From: Bemisia tabaci
Lineage: Eukaryota; Arthropoda; Insecta; Hemiptera; Aleyrodidae
DNA length: 64,000 nucleotides
Reading direction: 5' to 3'
NCBI RefSeq assembly: GCF_918797505.1
Contig: NC_092799.1
Location: forward strand, 25,544,382 to 25,608,381
In this document: piece after piece, positions 33,172 to 46,019 of the stretch
How the letters are laid out: each line of letters starts with the position of its first letter
Numbering within the stretch: position 1 is the first letter of the stretch
Notes under the pieces: model-generated
Told to the model about the DNA's origin: nothing
The model's input: only the letters and a program-made list of their open reading frames with translations
The model's database searches: none
Program-made: the position numbers and the translations under genes

Positions 33172-34009
33172 CTGAAAAATAAAACAGCAATGTACATATC
33201 ACAATCAGTTGAATCTACGGTGGACAAATTCCTCCCCACACAGTGGACAGGAAAGAGGAGCTTCAGCGACCGAGAAAAGGCCGTGAAAAGTCAATTAAAA
33301 AGGTACTATTTGAGGCTATTTCGACATGACCAAAAACTATTAGACCTGACCGTGTCTGGGATAGATTCATCGGCATTAAAATCGTTAGAACTTTAACATC
33401 CATGGCCTCGATTTTGAGTCCACGGCGAATCGTAAATTCGCCACAGTGCGGCGGGTTGCAGAGCCGCCCGAAATTCCACGAGTCCAGCTCTCAGACCGAA
33501 AAGTCGCTGATAACATTCTTCGGTGACGGTATAGATAGGTGTAGAAAGATGAGCATCAAAAATAATAACCGTCGATTTGATATCGTCTGTTGATCCATAC
33601 GGATGATAACTTTATCAATAGGGCGCGACCTTGAAATGGTTTAAGCTGCATTTTTGGAGCTGGGACGCCCGACGCAACGACGACGCGTGAGAACGAAAAA
33701 AGACATTTTTCTCCGTGTACGAAATTTTGAGCAAAAGAGATAAGGGCCTTCGAGAGACTACCCCCCCCCCCCCCCCCCGATGTTGATGCCGTAGAATCGC
33801 GAAAAATTGTATAACGGCAACAATCCTCTGTGCTTGCGAAGCATCAGGGGCGTGAAGTCGCGTGACGCGAAGAAATGGACGCCTCAGATTCGTCGAAACC
33901 CATAACACTTTACGACAAGATAGTCTAAAATCTTACATAGTATTAAAAAATAGGAAAAGCGGGAAGAAAGGGGAAAAAAACCCTTTTCCAAGCGAGACAT
34001 TCACAAGGA

Positions 34010-34278
34010 AATAGACAGGGTAGAAAATGAAATTGCCTGACATTTCCCTGATTTCCTGACACATTTAAGTAAAATTCCCCGACAAATGAAACACGCAATT
34101 TGGCAAAAAAGGCATCATTTGAAATAGTTTTCTAGAAAAAATTTGTTGTTCTAATCGTCAAATAGATTCTAAACAACCAATAAAGGTAAATTTACAATTT
34201 TTCCCGGACATTTCCAGGTTTTCCCTGACTTTTTGAAATTCCCCGACATTTTCCGGTATTCCCTGACTGGCAACCCTG
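34010..34278 (-). mobile_element. MITE copy with CAGGGTTGCCA end
   Basis: On the minus strand it begins CAGGGTTGCCAGTCAGGGAA and goes on with repeated CAGGGAA/TGTCNGGGAA motifs, the same order as the copy at 52772-53070. The far end is not sharply defined. Confidence 0.6.
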
Positions 34279-34319
34279 AATAGAGCAAAACGGACAGTTG
34301 GAACAAAAATGGCCCGAGA

Positions 34320-35818
34320 CCCCAAGTAACACAGATTGCAATAAGCAGCAATTACATACAGGGTGAGCGAAAAGTCCCCGACCCCCCCTCTAACTTTTGA
34401 ACGAATTGAGCTAGGGAAATGAAACTTTGGGAATGTTCCTATCTCAAAGGGGACCATCTTTTAAGGGGGTCAAAATTTTGGTCCCCCCCTCAGGGGGGGA
34501 CAGGGGCCCCCCAACTTTTTTTTTTCAAATAGCAAACCCTATCTTGTGATACCTCATTCGAAAGAACATAAAAAACTAAGAATTTTGGCGCAAACCGCAG
34601 ATCAATATCTTAATTTTTGACCGAGTTATGATAAGTCAAAGGTCAAATTTGACCTATTTTCAAAAAATTTTAACTCCGGTTCAAATTATCGTAAAGAAAA
34701 AAATAAAACGGGAAAATTTACCAAATCGTGTTCGCTTTTACGTAAAAATTTCAAAAATCACTTCGATTTAATTTTAAGGGGGGGCTCGGACCCCCAAATA
34801 CGTCAATTCAAAGGTCATTCAATTTTCCCGCGAAATAAGCCAATTTCCTCTGGATTTGCCTCCACAATATCTCAGTAAGGTCAAAATCAGTTCAACATTA
34901 CGTTGGCAAGTCCCCAAATTTCGGGAAAAGTTAAAAAAACGAAATTTAAGGTGATTAAATTTGACCGTTTAAATTTCGTTTTTTTAACTTTTCCCGAAAT
35001 TTGGGGACTTGCCAACGTAATGTTGAACTGATTTTGACCTTACTGAGATATTGTGGAGGCAAATCCAGAGGAAATTGGCTTATTTCGCGGGAAAATTGAA
35101 TGACCTTTGAATTGACGTATTTGGGGGTCCGAGCCCCCCTTAAAATTAAATCGAAGTGATTTTTGAAATTTTTACGTAAAAGCGAACACGATTTGGTAAA
35201 TTTTCCCGTTTTATTTTTTTCTTTACGATAATTTGAACCGGAGTTAAAATTTTTTGAAAATAGGTCAAATTTGACCTTTGACTTATCATAACTCGGTCAA
35301 AAATTAAGATATTGATCTGCGGTTTGCGCCAAAATTCTTAGTTTTTTATGTTCTTTCGAATGAGGTATCACAAGATAGGGTTTGCTATTTGAAAAAAAAA
35401 GTTGGGGGGCCCCTGTCCCCCCCTGAGGGGGGGACCAAAATTTTGACCCCCTTAAAAGATGGTCCCCTTTGAGATAGGAACATTCCCAAAGTTTCATTTC
35501 CCTAGCTCAATTCGTTCAAAAGTTAGAGGGGGGGTCGGGGACTTTTCGCTCACCCTGTATATAGTAAAAATATTGCAATTCAACTGAGTGTTGTGTATGT
35601 TGCCTACCTCCTATTTGAAGGGGCCCCGTTTATTGAAACTTATTGCAATCAAATTTAAATAAATAAGTAGCAATTTTTCATTGCATTGCACATTGCCTAA
35701 TTTCTCTGACACATGGAGCTCATTTTGTTGATTGTTTAAAATCGGCATTAATCGACTAATGATGTAAAAATATTGCAATTTAATTTCAATATTTTCGTTG
35801 CACTGTGCTACTTGGACC
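34320..35818 (-). mobile_element. MITE interrupted by the 1.2-kb palindrome
   Basis: CCCAAGTAACACAGATTGCA at 34321 and the inverse of the right end (CCAAGTAGCACAGTGCAACG, ending about 35817) are its terminal repeats. Removing 34356-35560 restores a short element related to the copy at 32615. Confidence 0.65.
34356..35560. repeat. 1.2-kb near-perfect inverted repeat (foldback element)
   Basis: Arms 34356-34949 and 34969-35560 are inverse copies around a 19-nt loop. Reading both arms, I found only two differences, both in homopolymer length (T10 versus A9 near 34516/35395; G7 versus C6 near 34788/35131). Both ends read TACAGGGTGAGCGAAAAGTC inward, and TA flanks suit a TA target duplication. 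ORFs inside are by-products. Confidence 0.9.
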
Positions 35819-35826
35819 GAATTTAT

Positions 35827-36053
35827 CAGAAAGGAACCAAGCCACATCAGCTATTGCCAAGTTTAACTGGGCAGTAAAATTTTTTACGAGAGAACGTTTG
35901 TTCGGATTTCCTTGAAAATTTTAAGGAATTTGCTTAGCACCATGGAGAATTTTCACTGAAATTTGCACGAAAATCCGCACAACCGTTTTCATGTAAAAAA
36001 TTAAATTGCCCAATTAAATTTGGCAATAGCTGATGTGGCTTGGTTCCTTTCTG
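35827..36053. repeat. Inverted repeat, arms about 110 bp
   Basis: CAGAAAGGAACCAAGCCACA at the left is the inverse of the right end and the match continues through CAGCTATTGCC and CTGGGCA-like sequence to near the centre at about 35940. Beyond the right arm is a GTGGACTGCGTT motif also seen in related repeats at 37326 and 49800. Confidence 0.75.
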
Positions 36054-36889
36054 CTTAACGCAGTCCACTTGGGAAGTAGCTAAAAGGCCACAAATTAACT
36101 TTTGAAATACTGTAAGAGAGGGATTCTGGGACTGCTTCTCCACAGACTCATCACTCTCAATATAATTCATCTAGAACTTTTCACACACAGCATTTCGACC
36201 CCCATACGTTTTTATATAAGAGAGTTTTCACACAGAGAAAGTTTTCTCCTACATGCAGTTTACACTACCTATGGAAGTCACAGGTGAAGAGCGCTGCTAT
36301 ATATACTATTTCATGATGCTATTGGAAGGAACAGCTGATGCAATTAAAGAGAGATTTTATATTTTTTAGGGAGTTAAACCAACCAAAAGTTTAAATTCTA
36401 AAATTCTTAACATAATTGTTGGCCAACACTACCACACATTTTTCACTTTCCGCTAGGGCTTATCCCTGAATAAAGTGGTGTGGTGAGTGTGTTTGAAGAC
36501 CTCTGGATCTAGAAGAAAAAAAAAAAAAATACAAGAATAACAATGAACGTTTGAGGAACTTATGTGAGGCTTATTAATCTTACAAAAAAAGACGATAGAG
36601 GAACGGCAAGGAAGAAGGACAAGAGATGTTGAAATTCTTGAAACCATGCTGATCTTGCATTTCTTTTTGAGCCAATTTCAATCATATTATTGAATGAAAC
36701 TTTCATTAACATCTTAAAAAGTCATACTCATTTGATGAAGATGCTTGTAAATAAAAAATTACGTGGGTTAAAAGGGTTGTGGTTGAATAAGTATCTGTGG
36801 GTTAAAAAGTCTTGGATGAAAACGTGAGGGTGATTAGTCCCTTAGGCAAAAAGACTGAGTGAGGAGTCCTGGCACCAAGAGAGGTGCTT

Positions 36890-37121
36890 CACAGAAAAAC
36901 TTAAATTGCTGATTTAACAATTCAATTGCTAAAAAAAGTGACTGCATCGTTTCAACGTAGATTTTACAATAAAAAAATGCTACCTTAACCACTATTGTGA
37001 GCTAATTTAACCATAGGGGTGGTTAAAGTAGCACTTTTTTGTTGTAAAATTTACATTGAAACATTGCAGTCACTTTTTTTAGCATTTGAATTTTTAAATC
37101 AGTGATTTAATTTTTTCCGTT
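36890..37121. mobile_element. Palindromic MITE, copy 1
   Basis: Almost the whole element is an inverted repeat: AAATTGCTGATTTAACAATT, GTGACTGCA, GTTTCAACG, and GCTACCTTAACCAC on the left are mirrored on the right around TAACCATAGG. A second copy is at 44318-44567. Confidence 0.8.
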
Positions 37122-37325
37122 TATGCAACAAGCGGGCTATGAAATGAAGGTCTCTAAAGTGGAAAACAGACTTGGGAGAAAGAATTCGTGTTTTTAAAAA
37201 CAGTGGAAAAATGAGAGATTTACAGACAAGGAAAGGCAATTACAAAAGGAAAAGTCAGGAACCTTTTGCATACTCTTTACCTGCGGCTTCTTCCAAACAA
37301 TATTGATTACCACACACATGGATAC

Positions 37326-37585
37326 ATGGATCGCATTTAGCAAAAAGGAACCACCACAATTGAATTGTTGTAAAAATGTTGCTTCTTCATAATTATCCAA
37401 AAAATCTCCCAGAATAGCAAATAATTTTTGCTTCCCTCCAAGAAATTGTTGATTTCAAAGGAAAATAATTGTGTAAATTTTAATACTGTTCATATATTGA
37501 GTATTTTTAAAAGTAAAAAAGAAGTTGCCTGATTTTGAAAACACTTTAATCGCGCTGTTCCTTTTTGCTGAATGCAATCCACATG
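37326..37585. mobile_element. MITE with GCATTTAGCAAAAAGGAAC ends
   Basis: CATGGATCGCATTTAGCAAA at the left matches the inverse of the right end (TGGATTGCATTCAGCAAAAA, then GGAAC). Single ends of the same type occur at 36030-36060 and 49785-49830. Confidence 0.6.
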
Positions 37586-37689
37586 GTCTAAGCGCCAAAA
37601 AAATAGACTAATTTTGGTGATTTTTTTTAAAACTCATTTTTCAGTTTTTTTATGATCGGTAGCATGACTGCTAGCACCATTGCATACCC

Positions 37690-38240
37690 TCTTATACAGA
37701 CGAGCTCAGGAGCCTGGGGCCCTTGGTCGCTTTTTTATTTTATTTTAGGGTTTACGTAGACCTTTTTTTAACAATAGGGTTCCCTCGCTTCTATTCTTTT
37801 TGGCCGCTTTTGCCTCATCATTTGCTGGAGGGCCCAAGGCTGTTGCTCTTTTTTTGGGTTACTTTTTGGATTTTGAACCTTGAGTTCCCTTGAGATCCTT
37901 AAGGGCTCCCGAAAACCATCCTCTAAGTTCCTTGAGGGCCCTCTGAAGCCATCTGCCTAGTCCGCGAAGGGGTCTCATTTGATCAGTCATACCCAGGCAG
38001 GGGAGAACCGGCTCCAAATTTCCAAGGGGTCTAACCAACCATGTCGACAAGAGATTTGGGGGCAATTCTTGATAAAAAAGAGTAGAAAAGGTTTAAAAGA
38101 AGCCCACAGAAACTCTGCAAAACTTCTGAAAAAGTACTGAATAGGATTCTGAAACCTGCCCAACACAGCCCCTCCAAAGCCATTTTATCAAAAAGGGGGG
38201 CAATCGCAATCGCCCTCTAGCCCCTTGGACCAGCCCGCTC
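37690..38240. repeat. GC-richer repeat-like segment
   Basis: The segment is richer in GGGCCC, CCCTTGA and CCTTGAGGG motifs than its flanks and resembles in style the hAT element at 54194. I could not define ends or a target duplication. The ORF at 37859-38065 lies within it and is not convincing. Confidence 0.3.
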
Positions 38241-39123
38241 TTGTCCCCGGCCAGTTAGAATTTGGAAAACAAGACATTTTAAGTCAAAGATCTGAAATGC
38301 TTCTTTCAATGAGTCAGCCATTGCACAAGCAGCAGGTTAGAAGGAATTTAGAGTGTCGGACTAATTGTTTGGTCCGGTCTCCAGCTGAGGCACACGAGCA
38401 GAATCGGCAGCTACTGACAGATCTATTTTTTGGGCTTCTCGTTCTATCTCCTCTCTCCCCTTTCTTTTTTTTTGTTCTTAAAAATTTCAGTCTTGTTGGC
38501 AATAGCAGTCCTGTAGGACATTGAGTTAGAAAATTTAATTTTTCAGGAAAATCCTGATGAAATTACAGGAAAACGGTTTCAAGGCTCAGCATAAAAATAC
38601 ATACATTGAAACAGTTATCACATGTTGATCTTTTTTTTTAAATGCAGACTTGTGTAATGAAATAAGACTTATTACTTAACAGTTAATTTCCTTTTCTTTT
38701 CTTTTCTGGACACCAGGATTTCTTACAAACTCAAAAATTGTTCCATGAAATAGATTTCCCTGGGGAAAATTTGATTTTTCAGAGAGACTACACTAAGTGA
38801 ACTCATCTGATCATTTTGCATCTGAATGGAAGGGTGACCATTTTTTCCAGGTTACTAATGGGGCAAATTTCATATAATTTTTCCTGCTAAGTTTGACCAT
38901 TACCTTACTTTTATTTTATCATCAACCAGTTCAATGAATTCAATGCTACAAAAAACTTTTTTTTTTGACCTAGTTGACCATAAAAATGTCGATCTACCAT
39001 CATAGATTAATACTATCCGACTCAGCTGAAAATTAGCTCAGGGTATTAGGTAAGACGAATTAGTAAGACGAATCAAGTTTAGAGAGTAAGACCAACAAAA
39101 TTCTAACTAAAACATTACCTACA

Positions 39124-39240
39124 AAACATAACATAACATGACATAACATAACATAACATAACATAACATAACATAACAAAACATGACATAACATACCAAC
39201 ATAACATGACATACCAACATAACATACCAACATAACATAA
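39124..39240 (+). repeat. ACATA pentanucleotide microsatellite
   Basis: AACAT/ACATA units with interruptions (ACATGACATA, ACCAACATA). It lies in the presumed 3' UTR of the TRUB2-like gene, 107 bp past its stop. Confidence 0.9.
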
Positions 39241-39346
39241 AACTAGGCAACCCTGGAAAACACAGATTACGTAATACTAAAAAGGATTTAAGAAAAGCAA
39301 GTATATTATTACCTTCGCTTCTTTCTTTTCCATTTGAATAGTCAGC

Positions 39347-42300
39347 TTACGTGGATGTTTCTTCTGATTGAAAATTGACTAGCGTAGGAGATATAGTATC
39401 TCTAATTTTTTGGTACTTTGTATCACCATCTAAAACTGAGTCCAGGAAGTGCTGTAAACTCCAATGTTTCTTCAGTAAAGCGTCATCTATATCAAAATGA
39501 GAGAATCTGATGCACTTGATCTGTACACATGCTGCAGCTGTTCGTAATTTTGCGGCAAGCTTACTGATGAGTTCGATTAGGAATTCTTCTGTTTCATTGG
39601 TGCACTGAACTTCTGCAAACAAAGAGATGGAATTCACCAATTTTTACCATTAAATAGGCTTAAAATTCTTATGTTTGAGCCTGTTCTTGTTTTGATCAAT
39701 GGGATTATTTTTGGAAAATTTTGCCAACAGGTTCCCCTAGCCCCCATTAAATTTAGACTACTTCATCTTTGAAACTAAAATAAAGTCTACATAAAAATAT
39801 TTCATTGTGGGAATGAAACATAAGGCACAGAACCTTCTTTTGGTTTCAATTAAACGTTTAATCTTCTTGTTAGAAAGCGTACTTTTTTCAATTATTTAAA
39901 AAGCTTAAAAGTTTTAATATGATTCCTTCCAGAGCCACCTCAAACTTTGCTGATGTGAGTGCTTAGTTGTTTTTGCGGAGTCATGTTCAGACGAATAAAA
40001 CCCAAGCCAGCGGAACTAAATTTTACATTCACTAATTTTCTCTCATGTTTCATTTTTTTTTTATCAGAGAACTAAACTATTCAACCTTTTGAGACTTTCT
40101 GTGAATTTACTTTCAATCGTGAGGAGTGTTCTCAAAAAATTTCAAGTTCCCCTGTTGTTTAGTTTTTTGTTTAAAAAATGGTATATCATGGAAAATTAGG
40201 GAACATCTGATGTAGTTAGACTGATTCCAGATAAGTCTGATCATTAACCATATAATAAAGTGGCCTTGAGGACAGCCACGAATATTTTCTCTTTTCTTAG
40301 TTTCCAATTGCCGTAATCTGCCAAGCTAAAAATCAAGTCTAGCTAAAAATCAGCAAGAACATCGTAAATCCGTCAAGACTTCCCTGCGTTTTTTGGAACT
40401 GAACACTTTATAAAATAAAAACTGTTCTACTTGTCCACCTCAAAGTTTCAAGTTAGGTTCTTCATAGTACTTGCAAAACAATTCTGTAAAAACGTTGTCT
40501 CAAGGTACACAAGTTTTTCTGCTATGATACATTGTTTCCAAAAAAATTTAAATGGCGTTTACAGCGTTTGTGCGTTGCACGGCAGTAATGCTATTCTATT
40601 CACTTTTTGATTCCGCTCTCCATTAGTATTTTTTCAGTACATAAATGTTTGCAACTAAAGGCGATGCTGTTTGAGATCAAGGATATCATCGACTTCAGCC
40701 TTAAAGGTAAACCACCAGACAGACTAGGATAAGAATAATAAATGATTAAATTTCTTATCTTGATTCCACTTCAAACATAATAGACGGGTTGAAAATGTCC
40801 AAGATCAACATATAAATAAGATACTCAGATTTAAAGGTTACTGTCGAATGAGCCACTAAATAAGGTCTGAACTAGAGGAAAACTTGTTTTTTCCTCAAAA
40901 TCTTATGAAGAAAATGGTTCACACAAAGGGAAGTTCGAAAATCAACTCTTGAATAAGATATAAAAAGTGTTTTAGATACGGCTCCATATGTAGATAAGTG
41001 CTTTTACAAATGAGTTAGAAATTGTAGTTCCTAACTACAAAATGAATTCCAAATGGAGGTCAGCTTATTTAGATGTCAAAATTTTTATTTGACCACTTGT
41101 ATCTTGTTTAGGAGTGTATTTTTGGACTTCCATGTTGTATGACTCGTTTTCCTCATGAAGTTTTGAAGAGAAAACATGATGCTTGATGCTTTAAATTTAT
41201 GCCTCTTCTAGTGACCCTTTTGCCATTGGCCATAAGCTCACCCTACCAGGGAAAACTAATAACTGATAAAGTGAAACTAGTTATGGAAAATTAATTATAA
41301 GTGTGGTGATTTAATTAAGTTAGGCCTCATGAATATTATATTTTCCTACCAAATTTTCCATTTTCCTGATTTACTGTGCTTGCTAACATGCTAAGAAAAA
41401 TTCAGCACGAAGGCAAGTCAAAATTAATTGTACAAGGTCTCTCCAATTTCCTCATTTTCTAATTCTCTGACTCCAAAACTTCAAAATTTCTTTACCTTTG
41501 AACAAATCTTCTACCTACATTGATTTTTTCCTTGTTAATTACGTTATCTTTTGGTCGACTTTGGACAAAATTTCCAATTCTCAAGGTTCAAACTATGGAG
41601 AAACGCACTCAAAAGTTGTATGTTCTCTTGAAGCGTAGCAGAGGTCTAATGATTGCATCTATTCCAATACAACAAGACAATCAAAATATGATATATTAAA
41701 TGGTTAAGACATGGAGCTGTCTTATCTAGTTAGATTGACATAGATTAATAATCGGGCCGCAACTGAAGTTGCTGAGCAAAAGTGCTGCTCCCGAAATTCC
41801 CTGACTTTTCTAAAGGAAATACAGACTTTATCTATGAACTTCTTGACTTTCCCAAAATGTAGTTTATGCCCTAACTTTCCTTGGTTTTCAAGATTTTCTA
41901 GACAGCCAAAAACTCTTGTTAATACTTGATTCCATTCAAACTTTTGTTTAGAGACGAGCAGAGTGTTTGAATTGATAGAAGCGGAGAGGAGAAATTTTTT
42001 GGTTGGAGGATGTCTGTGAAAATGTTCAATAAGTTTAAACTATTAAACATAGATTGTCAATGGTCAAAATCTCAGAGAACAAGTCTTATAGTGCTTGATG
42101 TCTAGGGGTCTAATGCTAAATTTTGGCTTTTACAACTGAATTTTTTAAGAAACAGAGGTAAATAAACTTACCAACGGTAAATTCTGGCGGAGAGTAATCC
42201 ACACACTTAATTCCATAAATAACAGGCGACTTTGTTTTGAAAGGGCGCAAAAGACCTTGAGATGCCCAATCATATGCTGTTTGACTGCGTGGGTCCACAG

Positions 42301-45300
42301 AACATAGACTAAAAAGATAATATAAAACATAAAAATGTTAGTAAAGAATGAAAACTAATTAAAGATAATAATTTGAATAGCAGCACACGAAAGACAAAAC
42401 TTTCCTTTCATCAAATTACTTCCAAAACTTTTATGTTAAAATGTTTTTGACATTCCTTTAATTTCCTAAAATTTTTCCCTGTGTTTTTCATAAATTTGTT
42501 AACATTTTCTCCTCATTTCATGCGAAATGCCTCAACTTAAAATTTTCAAACTCTTCAACTCACTTCTTGAAAGTCTGAGAGACTTGTTAAAATTAGAAAA
42601 TATCGCTAGTTTCTTATCCCCACTTGACAGGTTTTTAACAAAAATGCTCCGTACTCTGACAAGGAAATTATCAGCCTTTCGACATTGAATAATAGCACAT
42701 CTTATTATTAACATCATTCGTTAAAACAACTGCTTTCTTTTGTATTATGTAATTATTTAGCATGTGACTTGTGTAACAGTCATGCATAATTGCATACAAA
42801 TAAAAATACAAAAGTGACCCGAAAGGTTACAGAAAGTATTCTCACTAAAAATCAATTTTCACAGCTTTCAAACAAGCATTGGCCTTGTCTACTAGAGGAG
42901 AGAGTTTGTGGACCTTTTGGGCAAAATAGTCCAACGAAATGAGGTCTCACAAAGAAGTTAAAGCTGAGTTATGATAAGTTTCTAAATCAAGTTTGCTTGA
43001 AGTTCCCAAACCGCACCCACCTGGACAAGGCCTCAGGTAATAAAAGATAAGTTTTCTGTCTCTTCGATAAAATTTGGTTTTGGCACAGATCCATTCTCTT
43101 GGAAAACAAAGAATTTAACTTGTGAGAAAGCGTTTGCTTTTGTAAATAAGCCACAATGATCAACCTTGTTTATCTAAAACTAGGTTTATATTTTTAAGGA
43201 ATCCTGATACAAAAAGTAAAAGATTATCATCTCTACTTACAATTAATTTATTTTTGTGTTTTTACTTTTTCAAATTAATTTTTAAATGGTTAAACTTTAA
43301 TTGATATTTGGTCTGTTAATCTATTTTAATAATCAAAATTTTTAATTTGAAGGGCGGGTTAATCTGGGTGAATCTAAGGGCAGTCTTACTCAAAAATCAC
43401 TTTTCTATGTAGAGCCTCCATCGTTGCAGCCACTTTATCCACAGCGTCTCGGGTTATATAATCGTAACGGCCACGGAAGAGAACTTTCCCATCCATGAAA
43501 AAGTTAGCAGTGGCAACTCCCAACTTTCCTTTCAGTTGATATGTTCTGAGTAGCGATGAGTTACGTAAGAATTTAGCTTTTTTTGCGCCAAGATTTTGTA
43601 GACCTAGAACTAGAAAAAACAAACAAAGCACATTCACACAGAAAATTAGATACCCATATAGATTTTTCAATTTCACAAAAATATTTAACATATTATTCAA
43701 TTGCATGAGAAAAGGTAAAATACACTGATTGTAAGTACAATCTGCAACATAATTAACTTCGATCCTCAAGATTTGCTCAGATGTGGAATTATTTATTTCA
43801 GGTCAGAAGTACTGAATTTCAGTTTCCTGGAGGAATCTAACTTTAACCTCATAAGCTATCCTATGGATAGTTGTAGAAGCACTCATCAGAAAACGTTTCA
43901 GATAGCCGATTCCTCTTGTCAAAACTTTCTGCATTTTCTTCCAAATAGTGGTCTTCATTCAGAAACTTTAAAAAGTCTCTTCTAACGCCAATTTCACGGA
44001 GTTCATTGACCTTACTGAGCAGAATGAACCAATGGAGAGGCTAGAAGAAGCTCCAAAATGCATGCTTCTTCATGAAAATTTCAAGTAAAGTTTTGCCTCA
44101 ATTAAGCGATGCTCCAGTTATCTGATGCAGTCAAAATGGAGTTTTCGGTCAAAAACAAGTTAGCTGACACGACAAGAACCTGTTCTTTTGGCAAGAATTG
44201 AATGTATGTGTGGTTATTTTCAATTAAAAGACAATTTTTTACTCATATGCAGGGGTACAGAAAATGCTCAGTTGGCTGATCGCAGAGGAAATGTGAAGGC
44301 ACTTGAAAAGGAAAAAACACGGGAAAAAAAAATTGCTGATTCAACAATTCAATTACTAAAAACAGTGAGTGCAATGTTTCAACGCAGATTTTCCAACAAA
44401 AAAATACTACTTTAACCACATTGTAAACTAATTTAACCACGGGGGTGGTTAAAGTAGCATTTATTTTGCTACTTAAACCACATGGTAAACTAATTCATTT
44501 TTTTTTTTGTAAAATCTGCGTTGAAACATTGCACTCACTGTTTTCAGCAATTTTTTTTTTTTCCGTGAAGGTAAAGGCTGATGGCATTCAGCATTTTACT
44601 TTCATTGATTTTAGTATCATTTCTTTGAAATTCATATGAAAGCACTACTTTTTGTAAAGGAAACCGTTGAATGTGTTATTTCTTTTAGAGGGAAACTGCT
44701 AAGTTCATTTCTTTTTGCGAAGAAAACTGTGTGACATGCTGTTTTATGTAAAGAAAATAGTGAAGCCCGCAGTCCTATGGGAGCAGCGATGTTAAGGCTA
44801 TCTCAAAAAATGTTCTTCCTCCAGCTTTGTGAGATTAAATTTCAGGACCCCTGGCTTAGAGAAGTCTTGGTGCAGCTTACCTAGGACACCTGACGTATGG
44901 TAACCGAGAAAATTTCCTGTACTAATGTAAAGTTCCTCTGGTATATATCGTGGGCCCACAACTGCAGGGTGATCGGCAAAACTTGGTTTCACTTGAACAT
45001 CTAGCTCCTTGGTGGTATCACCAACTATGCTGACATGAGTAGTTGGCGGCCGGACTTCTAGTTCGTTCAATTCTGCAAATAAGAAAGCCATTAAGAAAAA
45101 TGAGAAAATCATGGTACCTCAGTGGCGTGGCTAATTACATCAAACAGTGAGGACCATCTGTGACAATTCAAAATCAACATTTTCCAATCAAAGCTGTGAA
45201 ACAGAAGCTCAATGCCTATAAAATGAAATAATGGCGTTTGGTAAATACCTAACTCTTTCAGAATCAGGACGTTGCACAACTCGGCTATTCCTGTTGTCAT

Positions 45301-46019
45301 AGAAATCAACGAACAGCAAGTATTTTCTGTAAAATTAGTTTTTTTCTTCTCATCCCTAAAATTCGCTGGGGAAGGACCGCTTATTTCACACATTTCTGTT
45401 TCCGAAAATATTTAAAGAGAAAGAACCCTGCACAGACCTCAATTTACGCACATACAACAACGAATATATCGAAAACCGCTCATGGGATCTCTTTCGGCCC
45501 ATAAGAACTTTTGATCAGAATGACTAGCTGAGCAACATATCCAAGGCATAACAGCCTCATCCACACGAGTCACCTCATGGATGAGGGAAGTTGATTATGT
45601 ATTTTTATTGTATTGTGTAAATTGAAGAATTAATAAATTGAAATTGAAATTAAAGTTTCATCAGATTCTAGAGAGAGCCTTTGCCCATAAGGTCTGTGCG
45701 GGGTTCTTTCATGAAATTTGGCTGCCCTGATCTGACTGCAGTATGAAATTTACAGACCATGATACAAAATTTTCTAATCTTAAATTTTCACTAAAGGCCC
45801 GATTCCGAGACAAAAAGTGTTCTGAAGAATCACCATGCGGAATCCTCTCGCTTAATACTATGTGTGATTGAAATGATTACCATTACAAATCCTTTCGGCG
45901 ATAATTTTTCGAACTGACTTCACACTCCTTTCAGATGGCTTGTGGACACAAATCAATCCATTTAGGTTTTTCCACACCACTGGTGCTTGGCTGGTTATAA
46001 TTCTTGTAACATTAGTCAT
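39347..46019 (-). CDS. TRUB2: TRUB2-like mitochondrial pseudouridine synthase, catalytic Asp replaced
   Basis: Five exons on the minus strand (46019-45881, 45072-44881, 43609-43390, 42308-42172, 39612-39347) join in frame to 317 residues and TAA; human TRUB2 is about 331. An in-frame TAA lies just upstream of ATG 46019. Recognised blocks: GLICVHKP (21-28), the TruB entry motif; PSFADHPAVVGPRY (76-89); GNFLGYHTSGVLVLG (99-113); the Tyr of RTYQLKG; GKLGVATANFFMDG; YDYITRDAVDK; SPPEF; EVQCTNETEE; and the C-terminal DALLKKHW. TRUB2 binds mitochondrial mRNA/rRNA and is classed with enzymes that make pseudouridine. The motif usually reads G-x-x-L-D-x-x-x-S-G; here the Asp position is Gly103 (GGT, 44903-44905), so catalysis is doubtful. 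Intron 2 holds a MITE. The gene is head-to-head with the one at 46476. Confidence 0.92.
44318..44567. mobile_element. Palindromic MITE, copy 2
   Basis: Begins CACGGGAAAAAAAAATTGCT and ends with the inverse (AGCAATTTTTTTTTTTTCCG, then TG). The interior shares GAAACATTGCACTCACTG and TTTAACCAC motifs with copy 1 at 36890. It lies in intron 2 of the TRUB2-like gene. Confidence 0.8.

Noticed and set aside
33402..33593. A plus-strand ATG ORF of 63 codons starting MASILSPRRIV
   Set aside because: GC-rich and protein-like, but the donor is weak (GACG|GTATAG) and no downstream exon on the plus strand fits. It may overlap the 5' end of the minus-strand transcript.
33760..33779. Run of about 18 C residues
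   Set aside because: A simple homopolymer; possibly of uncertain length in the assembly. No feature is attached to it.
35297..35497. ORF inside the palindrome
   Set aside because: Its sequence is fixed by the inverted repeat and contains homopolymer-coded residues; no family match.
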